Assembly: GCA_025362415.1 (NCBI GenBank)
Contig: JANYGM010000023.1
Span: 1-7,438 of the forward strand
DNA from: a bacterium
GTDB taxonomy: Bacteria; Bacteroidota; Bacteroidia; Cytophagales; Thermonemataceae
DNA length: 7,438 nucleotides
Reading direction: 5' to 3'
Part shown: one piece after another, positions 1-5,500 of the stretch
Layout of the letters: every line of letters starts with the position of its first letter
Numbering within the stretch: the stretch's first letter is position 1
Program-made: the position numbers and the translations under genes
Notes under the pieces: model-generated
Databases searched by the model: none
Seen by the model: the letters and a program-made list of their open reading frames with translations, nothing else
Told to the model about the DNA's origin: nothing

Positions 1-3000
1 GTGGAGATTGGAATGGCTAATATCCCAAATTTAGTGGAAATAAGGTCTATTTCTCGCTTTGGTTTGTCTGTTGTTACTATTGTTTTTACAGATGACACAG
101 ACATTTATTGGGCAAGAAACCAAGTATCAGAACGTCTCTTGCAGGCACGTATGCTTATACCTGCTGGCGTAGGTGAGCCTGCTCTTGGACCCATTACAAG
201 CGGTTTGGGCGAGATTTATCAGTATTCTATTCAACCTAAAAAAGGCTATGAAAAGAAATTTACTGAAAAATATGCCGACAAACAAGGACTTGCAGAACTC
301 CGTTCTGTGCAAGACTGGATTATCCGCAGACAACTTTTAGGCACAAAAGGAGTAGCTGATGTAAGTAGTTTTGGGGGCTATCTCAAACAATACGAAATTG
401 CCCTAAATACAGATAAAATACGTAGTATGGGTATTTCTATTGATGAAATCTTTAAAGCGTTGGAGAAAAACAATCAAAATACTGGTGGTGCATACATAGA
501 GAAAAAACCTAATGTATATTTTATTAGAACGGAAGGACTTATCACGAGTTTGAAGGATATAGAGCAAATTGTTATCAAAAATACGCCTAGTGGTATTCCT
601 GTACTGATTTCTAATGTTGCAACTGTTCAATTTGGTAATGCCATTCGTTATGGTGCAATGACTAGAAATGATACAGGAGAAACCGTTGGCGCAATAGTTT
701 TGATGCTAAAAGGTGAAAATTCTTCTGCTGTTATCAAAAATATCAAAGAAAAAATCACACAAATACAAAAAACTTTGCCAGAAGGTTTGGAAATAGTACC
801 TTTTCTTGACCGCACAAAACTCGTAGATAAAGCAATAGGAACAGTTTTGACGAACTTATTGGAAGGTGCTTTGATTGTAATTTTTGTGTTGGTGTTGTTT
901 TTAGGAAATTTGCGTGCTGGGCTTGTGGTAGCATCTGTGATACCTTTGGCTATGTTTTTTGCCATTTCTTTGATGAATTTCTTTGGCGTTTCTGGTAATT
1001 TGATGTCGCTTGGAGCTATTGATTTTGGGCTAATTGTTGATGGTGCAGTAATTATTGTTGAGGCTACTTTGCACCATATTTTACTCCAAAAATACCCTCA
1101 AAACCTCACACAAGAAGATATGGACAAAGAAGTGCTTATTTCTGCTAAGAAAATTCGTAATTCTGCGGCTTTTGGAGAGATTATCATTTTGATTGTGTAT
1201 TTGCCTTTGCTCGCACTGACTGGTGTAGAAGGCAAAATGTTCCGCCCTATGGCACAAACCGTTGTTTTTGCTATTTTGGGAGCGTTTGTACTGTCACTTA
1301 CGTATGTGCCAATGATGTCTGCGCTGTGTTTGAGCAAAAAAAATCATTCACAACCACCCCTAACCCCTCCTTCAAAGGAGGGGGACAAAAAACTACTCCT
1401 AATCCCTCTTTTCAAGGAGGGGGACAAACAACTCCCCTCCTTCCTAAGGAGGGGCTGGGGGTGGTTTCTATCTCTTTTCAAAGATAATTTTTCAGATAGA
1501 ATGATGTCATTTTTTGAGAGAATTTATCTACCAATTATTACGTTTTCTCTCAAAAAAGCAAAAATTATAGTTATCACTACTTTTATTGTGTTTTTGATGA
1601 GTTTAGGCGTATTTTCTTTGCTTGGCGGAGAGTTTATTCCTGCGCTTGATGAGGGAGATTTTGCGGTAGAAACTCGTATAAGTACAGGTAGTTCTTTGTC
1701 TGAAAGTGTTGATAATGCGCTCAAAGCAGCTAAAATTCTTAAAACGCAATTTCCAGAGGTGAAAGAAGTCATAGGTAAAATAGGTTCTAGTGAGATTCCC
1801 GTTGACCCAATGCCCATAGAAGCCTGTGATTTGATGATTATTTTGAAAGACAAATCAGAATGGACTAGCGCAGAAACTAGTGCAGAACTTACTGAAAAAA
1901 TGACTGATGCACTTTCCAATATTATTGGTGTAGAGTTTGGTTTTCAACAACCTATTCAAATGCGTTTTAACGAACTAATGACAGGTGTTAGACAAGATGT
2001 AGCCATCAAAATTTTTGGAGAAGATTTAGATATTTTAGCACAACAAGCAGCTAAAATAGGGAAATTAGTAGAAAAAACAGAAGGTGCAAAAGACCTTTAT
2101 ATTGAGCAGGTGGGCGGTTTGCCACAAATTATGGTTACTTTTAATAGAGAAAAAATAGCCCGCTTAGGGCTTTCTATTGAAGAGGCAAACAGGGCAATAA
2201 ATACCGCTTTTGCAGGCGCAAGCGCAGGCGTTGTGTATGAGGGTGAAAAACGCTTTGATATGGTCGTAAGGCTAGAAAAAGACAGTCGCCAAGAAATTGA
2301 AAATGTCAGAAATTTGTTTTTGACAAATTCAAAAAATCAGCAAATACCACTCTCACAGATTGCAAACGTAGATTTTAAGATAGGTGCAAACCAAATCCAG
2401 AGAGAAGATGCCAAACGCCGTATTACTATTGGTTTTAATGTGCGTGGGCGTGATGTGGAAAGTATTGTAAATGAACTCAAAGCCAAAATAGATGCAGAAA
2501 TAAAGATGCCTGCAGGTTATTATCCTACTTTTGGGGGACAATTTCAGAATTTACAAGAAGCAAAAGCACGTTTGATGATTGCTGTTCCTGTTGCACTAGG
2601 GCTGATTTTTATGCTTTTGTTCTTTACTTTTCATTCTATAAAACAAAGTATTGTGATATTTACGGCTATTCCATTGTCGGCTATTGGTGGTATTTTGGCA
2701 CTTTTTGTGCGAGATATGCCTTTTAGTATCTCTGCAGGCGTGGGTTTTATTGCACTTTTTGGTGTGGCGGTGCTTAATGGCATTGTTTTGATAGGAGAAT
2801 TTAATTATCTCAAAAAAAATAATCAAGAAAATGACAAAAACAATGGTTTAGATGATGTAGATAGCATTATTTTGGAAGGAACGAAAACACGTTTGCGCCC
2901 TGTTTTGCTGACTGCTTTGGTGGCAAGTTTGGGATTTTTGCCTATGGCGTTGTCGTCTGGGGCAGGTGCAGAAGTGCAAAAACCACTTGCAACGGTGGTT

Positions 3001-3084
3001 ATTGGCGGTTTGTTGTCGGCTACCTTGCTTACGCTTGTGGTTTTGCCGTGCTTGTATAAAATGACTGAAAGGAAAGTAAATTAG
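1..3084 (+). CDS. czcA: CzcA/CusA-type heavy-metal efflux RND pump, 5' end outside the window
   Basis: Inner-membrane proton-driven pump of the HME-RND family, the energised part of a CBA tripartite metal exporter. The frame is open from base 1 and the first visible residues (IPNLVEIRSISRFGLS) match the start of the first porter domain. About 65-70 residues, including TM1, are therefore missing upstream, and the GTG at base 1 is not the start. In window numbering: first periplasmic part about 1-280; TM2-TM6 about 288-306, 308-328, 338-358, 391-409 and 421-440; cytoplasmic linker 441-520; TM7 about 522-541; second periplasmic part with the family stretch GEFIPALDEGDF; TM8-TM12 from about 860 to 1020. 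TM4 carries DFGLIVDGAV (D341, D347), the charged relay motif of divalent-cation (Co/Zn/Cd) pumps; Cu/Ag pumps have a different motif. The VEN that usually follows is VEA here. Residues 451-489 come from a palindromic repeat. The exact metal is inferred. Confidence 0.95.
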   Translation: MEIGMANIPNLVEIRSISRFGLSVVTIVFTDDTDIYWARNQVSERLLQARMLIPAGVGEPALGPITSGLGEIYQYSIQPKKGYEKKFTEKYADKQGLAELRSVQDWIIRRQLLGTKGVADVSSFGGYLKQYEIALNTDKIRSMGISIDEIFKALEKNNQNTGGAYIEKKPNVYFIRTEGLITSLKDIEQIVIKNTPSGIPVLISNVATVQFGNAIRYGAMTRNDTGETVGAIVLMLKGENSSAVIKNIKEKITQIQKTLPEGLEIVPFLDRTKLVDKAIGTVLTNLLEGALIVIFVLVLFLGNLRAGLVVASVIPLAMFFAISLMNFFGVSGNLMSLGAIDFGLIVDGAVIIVEATLHHILLQKYPQNLTQEDMDKEVLISAKKIRNSAAFGEIIILIVYLPLLALTGVEGKMFRPMAQTVVFAILGAFVLSLTYVPMMSALCLSKKNHSQPPLTPPSKEGDKKLLLIPLFKEGDKQLPSFLRRGWGWFLSLFKDNFSDRMMSFFERIYLPIITFSLKKAKIIVITTFIVFLMSLGVFSLLGGEFIPALDEGDFAVETRISTGSSLSESVDNALKAAKILKTQFPEVKEVIGKIGSSEIPVDPMPIEACDLMIILKDKSEWTSAETSAELTEKMTDALSNIIGVEFGFQQPIQMRFNELMTGVRQDVAIKIFGEDLDILAQQAAKIGKLVEKTEGAKDLYIEQVGGLPQIMVTFNREKIARLGLSIEEANRAINTAFAGASAGVVYEGEKRFDMVVRLEKDSRQEIENVRNLFLTNSKNQQIPLSQIANVDFKIGANQIQREDAKRRITIGFNVRGRDVESIVNELKAKIDAEIKMPAGYYPTFGGQFQNLQEAKARLMIAVPVALGLIFMLLFFTFHSIKQSIVIFTAIPLSAIGGILALFVRDMPFSISAGVGFIALFGVAVLNGIVLIGEFNYLKKNNQENDKNNGLDDVDSIILEGTKTRLRPVLLTALVASLGFLPMALSSGAGAEVQKPLATVVIGGLLSATLLTLVVLPCLYKMTERKVN
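1352..1466. repeat. 115-bp GC-rich palindromic repeat inserted in frame in the pump gene
   Basis: The block is strikingly G/C-rich in an AT-rich gene. It contains three consecutive hairpins. The first has arms CCCCTCCTT (1364-1372) and AAGGAGGGG (1375-1383). The second is imperfect (about 1404-1421). The third has arms CCCCTCCTT (1434-1442) and AAGGAGGGG (1446-1454). The first two are direct 33-bp copies at 1354-1386 and 1393-1425, offset by 39 bp (13 codons). The third is inverted, so the left end AACCACCCC and the right end GGGGGTGGTT form imperfect terminal inverted repeats with 2 mismatches over 21 bp. In the reading frame it encodes residues 451-489 (PPLTPPSKEGD, then IPLFKEGD, then LRRGWGW) with no stop. 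It lies in the cytoplasmic linker between TM6 and TM7. Repeats of this CCCCTAACCCCTCC type are known to be scattered in Bacteroidota and cyanobacterial genomes. No clear target duplication is visible. Confidence 0.9.
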
Positions 3085-3095
3085 AAATATTACTT

Positions 3096-3299
3096 TTAAG
3101 CATCTTTCAACAGATATTTATCAAAGAAAAGTAAACTCTTTTCTAATTCTTTGAGCAAGTTTGTTTTTCTGAATATCAATTGTTCAAGTGTTAGTTTGAG
3201 AACATTATCATTTGGGAATTGTACTGATAATTTTTCAGCATTTAGACAAATTTTGTTTAAATCTTGGATTTCTGTTGTAATGTTTTCTGGTGGTCTCAT
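3096..3299 (-). CDS. Small hypothetical protein (67 aa), antisense between pump and channel genes
   Basis: I do not recognise this protein. An ATG at 3299 (reading leftwards) opens a 67-residue frame starting MRPPENITTEIQDLNK and ending FFDKYLLKDA. It is leucine/lysine/glutamate-rich, with a predicted largely helical second half (LTLEQLIFRKTNLLKELEK) that could form a short coiled coil. It has one cysteine and no signal peptide or membrane segment. Codon choice (GAA, AAA, CAA, TTA) looks like that of genuine genes here, unlike the odd composition of shadow frames. It fits neatly into the 266-bp gap: its stop is 11 bp from the pump stop (convergent) and its start is 51 bp from the channel start (divergent). 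A longer frame from 3359 would overlap the channel start and adds an unconvincing Phe/Cys-rich leader, so 3299 is preferred. It could also be a decayed fragment of a longer gene. Confidence 0.55.
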   Translation of the reverse strand: MRPPENITTEIQDLNKICLNAEKLSVQFPNDNVLKLTLEQLIFRKTNLLKELEKSLLFFDKYLLKDA

Positions 3300-3324
3300 A
3301 AATGAATTATTTTTAAAAACAATA

Positions 3325-3332
3325 CAAAAATA
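3325..3332 (-). promoter_or_regulatory. Possible -7 element for the antisense small gene
   Basis: Read on the minus strand this is TATTTTTG, which fits the Bacteroidota -7 consensus TAnnTTTG, 25 bp ahead of the ATG at 3299. A TTG lies 16 bp further upstream as a weak -33 candidate. The region is a run of A/T, so a chance match is quite possible. Confidence 0.3.
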
Positions 3333-3350
3333 CAAAAAATAACCCAAACA

Positions 3351-4616
3351 ATGAAACACACAATTAGAATATCTTTTTTTCTGTTTTTTCTGCTTTTACT
3401 TTCCTTTGAAATATTCGCACAAAACACTCAAAAAACGCCTCTCACGCTTGCAAACGCTATAAAACAAGCTACAGAAAATAATTTGAGCCTAAAAGCGGCT
3501 AATCTCAATATTGAATATCAAAAACAACTACAAAAAACGGCTGTGGATATTCCTAAAACGGATTTTACGCTCACTTACGGGCAATATAATAGTTTTGTTT
3601 TGGATAATGGTTTGGCTTTTTCACAGAAAATTCCTTATCCAAATACATTTTCTAAGCAACGGAAACTCGCAGAAGCAAATACTCAAACTGCTGACTTTCA
3701 ACAGAAAATAACAAAAAATGAACTCGTTTATCAAGTCAAAATGGCTTATAATTTTGCACTTTTCACCAAAGCGCAAAATACCCTTTTTTTGTATCAAGAC
3801 ACAATTATCAACAATTTTTTGAAAATGTCAGAACTACGTTTTAAGACTGGAGAAACTAATTCTTTGGAAAAAAACATAGCTAAATCTCAAAGTTTGGAAG
3901 TAAAAAACCTTCTTCTAATCAATGAAAACGACCAAAAAACTGCAAAGATAAAGCTGCAAACTTTGCTAAATACTAACTTAAATAGCAATGATAATTTAGA
4001 ACTTGCAGAAAAACTTGCAAAACGAGATTTTACTGTAAATTTTGATACAACAAAAATCAATGAAAACCCTGTTTTAAAGGCTTTTAAGCATCAAATTGAT
4101 ATTTCTAAACTTACGCAATCTGTAGAAAAATCTCGTCTTTTGCCAGATTTTAGTATTGGTGCTTTTAGTCAGACGCTTACAGGTTATCAGCAAAAAGAAA
4201 ACCGCACAGAAACCTATTACGGCACGAATACACGCTTTAATGGCGTTGTGGTGGGTATTTCTATACCTATTTTTGCAAAAGCACAAAAAGCACGTTTTAG
4301 GGCAACAAAAGTGCAGCAACAACTCGCACAAGCAAATTATGACTATCAAAAACGTACTTTGCAAGGGCAATACGCACAAACAGTACAGGAATTTGTTAAA
4401 TTTCAGTCTAATTTGGCTTATTATGAGCAAACAGCACTACCAATGTCGGCAGACATCATAAAAACTTCTGAAAAGTTATTTAAAAGTGGGTCTATTGGTT
4501 ATTTGGAGTATTTAGCAGGTTTTAATAATGCTATTTCTATTCAAAAAAACTACCTTGATGCGCTTTATCAGTATAATCAACAGATTTTTTTAATAGAATT
4601 TTTATTGAGTGAGTAA
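3351..4616 (+). CDS. czcC: TolC-family outer-membrane efflux channel (CzcC-like)
   Basis: Outer-membrane factor that forms the exit duct of the metal efflux complex, docking onto the adaptor and pump. The 421-residue length is normal for the family. Residues 1-23 are a signal peptide (Lys/Arg start, then a Phe/Leu-rich core, cleavage likely after IFA before QNTQK). Two outer-membrane efflux protein repeats follow. The first begins at LTLANAIKQATENN (about 31-44) and contains the strand region SFVLDNGLAFSQKIPYP (81-97). The second includes VVVGISIPIF (about 299-308) followed by a long Gln/Ala-rich helix (KVQQQLAQANYDYQ) and the late motif SGSIGYLEYL. No lipobox cysteine is present, so unlike some CzcC/CusC proteins it is not lipid-anchored. 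It is a separate protein, whereas some Bacteroidota fuse it to the pump. The ATG at 3351 gives the complete signal peptide. Assignment to metal efflux rests on the neighbours. Confidence 0.93.
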   Translation: MKHTIRISFFLFFLLLLSFEIFAQNTQKTPLTLANAIKQATENNLSLKAANLNIEYQKQLQKTAVDIPKTDFTLTYGQYNSFVLDNGLAFSQKIPYPNTFSKQRKLAEANTQTADFQQKITKNELVYQVKMAYNFALFTKAQNTLFLYQDTIINNFLKMSELRFKTGETNSLEKNIAKSQSLEVKNLLLINENDQKTAKIKLQTLLNTNLNSNDNLELAEKLAKRDFTVNFDTTKINENPVLKAFKHQIDISKLTQSVEKSRLLPDFSIGAFSQTLTGYQQKENRTETYYGTNTRFNGVVVGISIPIFAKAQKARFRATKVQQQLAQANYDYQKRTLQGQYAQTVQEFVKFQSNLAYYEQTALPMSADIIKTSEKLFKSGSIGYLEYLAGFNNAISIQKNYLDALYQYNQQIFLIEFLLSE

Positions 4617-4628
4617 CACTTTAAAATA

Positions 4629-4722
4629 CGCAGGGTATAAAACCCTGCGCTACTGATTTTAAACGCATATTATTAACAAAAACAACATTAAAAATCAATA
4701 ACGTGGGGTTTCATACCCCACG
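4629..4722. repeat. REP-like inverted hairpin pair, unit A (left of transposase)
   Basis: This is a pair of 21-nt palindromes facing opposite ways. The left one (4629-4649) has arms CGCAGGGT and ACCCTGCG around a 5-nt loop, followed directly by CTAC (4650-4653), which is GTAG at the 5' foot on the minus strand. The right one (4702-4722) has arms CGTGGGGT/ATACCCCACG-type with a TTCAT loop, and is preceded by CAATAA. When the left hairpin is read on the minus strand the two align closely, so they are one family in inverted orientation with a 52-nt AT-rich spacer. The left hairpin begins 12 bases after the channel stop codon and could also act as an mRNA 3' end stabiliser or weak terminator. Confidence 0.88.
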
Positions 4723-4744
4723 AACTCAAAATCAAAAAATTATT

Positions 4745-5206
4745 ATGCAAAAATATTACGCATTGTGGGTTCACTTGGTATGGACAACAAAAAATAGGAA
4801 ACCTTTGATTTCTAAAGAGTTAAAATTTCCATTATACAGAAAAATACAAGAGATTTGCAAGGATAAAGAGTATCATTTAGATTTTATAAATGGTGTTGAA
4901 GACCACGTACATCTACTCATTTCTTTAAATCCTAAATTTGCAGTAAGTGATGTTGTAAAGAATATCAAAGGTATTTCGCAAAAATGGGCAAGAGAAAGTG
5001 AGTTGATAGAAGATTATTTTGAGTGGCAAGATGGTTATGCAGTTATTTCTGTTAGTCCATCAGTTGTGCCTAAAGTGCGTGATTATATCAGAAATCAAGA
5101 GGAAAAACATAAAAAGGAAACATTCAATTTTGAAAAAGAATTAGAAACATTTGTAAAAAACTCTTCTGTAATTAGTATTGAGGATATTAACGAAAAATTA
5201 GAATAA
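4745..5206 (+). CDS. tnpA: Y1 (HUH) transposase, IS200/TnpA-REP family
   Basis: Single-strand DNA transposase that cuts and joins next to hairpins through a 5'-phosphotyrosine intermediate. The 153 residues are full length for the Y1 domain. The metal-binding HUH motif is H54-V55-H56 within NGVEDHVHLLIS. The catalytic tyrosine is Y114 in VRDYIRNQEEKH, with Q118 one helical turn away. The conserved block WQDGYAVISVS (94-104) precedes it. All key residues are present and the frame is intact, so the enzyme may be active. ATG 4745 is chosen because MQKYYALWVHLVWTTKNR matches the usual family start. An in-frame GTG at 4703 lies inside the REP hairpin and would add a leader derived from the repeat. 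No accessory TnpB/IscB is present. The hairpin pairs on both sides are its likely substrates (inference). Confidence 0.93.
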   Translation: MQKYYALWVHLVWTTKNRKPLISKELKFPLYRKIQEICKDKEYHLDFINGVEDHVHLLISLNPKFAVSDVVKNIKGISQKWARESELIEDYFEWQDGYAVISVSPSVVPKVRDYIRNQEEKHKKETFNFEKELETFVKNSSVISIEDINEKLE

Positions 5207-5217
5207 ATTTTATTTAT

Positions 5218-5238
5218 ACGTAGGGTATAAAACTGATT
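5218..5238. repeat. Truncated REP-like hairpin (3' arm lost)
   Basis: ACGTAGGGTATAAAA followed directly by CTGATT. Against the intact left-type repeat it lacks exactly 10 nt: the 3' stem arm plus the CTA of the CTAC foot. It can no longer fold. It begins 11 bases after the transposase stop and abuts unit B. Confidence 0.75.
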
Positions 5239-5239
5239 A

Positions 5240-5320
5240 CGCAGGGTGTAAAACCCTGCGCTACTGATTTTAAAACATATTTTAGCCAAAAATCAGTAAC
5301 GTGGGGTTTTATACCCCACG
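5240..5320. repeat. REP-like inverted hairpin pair, unit B (right of transposase)
   Basis: The left hairpin is at 5240-5260 (arms CGCAGGGT/ACCCTGCG, loop GTAAA) with CTAC at 5261-5264. The right hairpin is at 5300-5320 (arms CGTGGGGT/ACCCCACG), preceded by CAGTAA, the closest match in this window to the GTAG foot of the other arm. The spacer is 39 nt and shares ACTGATTTTAAA with unit A. Confidence 0.87.
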
Positions 5321-5353
5321 AATACAAACAATATAATGTCGCTATCAAACTAA

Positions 5354-5405
5354 TGCTAAACACATATTATTAATCAAAAAATCAATAATGTAGAATTATA
5401 CTACA
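5354..5405. repeat. Degraded REP unit with variant right hairpin
   Basis: TGCTAAACACATATTATTAA and the following CAAAAAATCAATAA recur exactly 80 bp downstream in unit C with one mismatch over 35 bp, so this is an older or duplicated spacer plus right half. Its right hairpin differs: arms TGTAG (5389-5393) and CTACA (5401-5405) around AATTATA. It is shorter and GC-poor but still self-complementary. The left hairpin that should precede it (about 5325-5350) is no longer recognisable apart from a GCTATC remnant. Confidence 0.65.
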
Positions 5406-5489
5406 CACAGGGTATAAAACCCTGCGCTACTGATGCTAAACACATATTATTAACCAAAAAATCAATAACGTGGGGTTTTATACCCCACG
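5406..5489. repeat. REP-like inverted hairpin pair, unit C (adjacent to adaptor gene)
   Basis: The left hairpin is at 5406-5426, with arm CACAGGGT carrying one mismatch to ACCCTGCG, then CTAC at 5427-5430. The right hairpin is at 5469-5489 (arms CGTGGGGT/ACCCCACG), preceded by CAATAA. After it comes CGAACTCAAAA, the same run that follows the right hairpin of unit A. The adaptor start codon is 11 bases beyond the hairpin, so it lies in the adaptor's translation-initiation region. Confidence 0.87.
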
Positions 5490-5500
5490 AACTCAAAAAA

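Larger units (their letters stand above)
4629..5489 (+). mobile_element. RAYT-like transposase with flanking REP hairpin pairs (REPtron/IS200-like)
   Basis: One Y1 transposase gene lies between hairpin pairs: one pair on its left and two complete plus two degraded units on its right. The GTAG foot on the left-type hairpins and the inverted-pair arrangement match REP/BIME structures mobilised by REP-associated tyrosine transposases. An ordinary IS200 copy, with subterminal hairpins only at its own ends, is the alternative. The extra hairpin pairs beyond the nearest right-hand one argue for the REP interpretation. The cluster occupies the whole gap between the channel and adaptor genes. Exact element ends cannot be defined without an empty site; Y1 elements make no target duplication. 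Confidence 0.75.

Noticed and set aside
1..3. GTG at base 1 as the pump start codon
   Set aside because: The first visible residues already correspond to the middle of the first porter domain; TM1 and the usual N-terminus must lie upstream.
1524..1919. 131-codon minus-strand frame inside the pump gene
   Set aside because: It is antisense to strongly conserved RND coding sequence, Ser/Ile-rich, with no recognisable domain; a shadow frame.
3151..3342. 63-codon plus-strand frame between pump and channel genes
   Set aside because: It lies opposite the more gene-like minus-strand frame, is Phe/Ser-rich and has no supporting signal; the minus-strand reading is better.
4074..4430. 118-codon minus-strand frame and overlapping plus-strand frame inside the channel gene
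   Set aside because: Cys/Leu-rich shadows of the TolC-family coding sequence.
4629..4649. Strong intrinsic terminator after the channel gene
   Set aside because: The stem is good but is followed by CTACTGATTTT, not an immediate T-run, and the same hairpin recurs as a REP element.
4703..4744. GTG at 4703 as the transposase start
   Set aside because: It lies inside the REP hairpin and adds 14 residues encoded by the repeat; ATG 4745 matches the normal family N-terminus.
5207..5500. Possible CRISPR array in the repeat-rich stretch
   Set aside because: The repeats are palindromic pairs in alternating orientation with near-identical spacers and no cas genes; they are REP-like hairpins.
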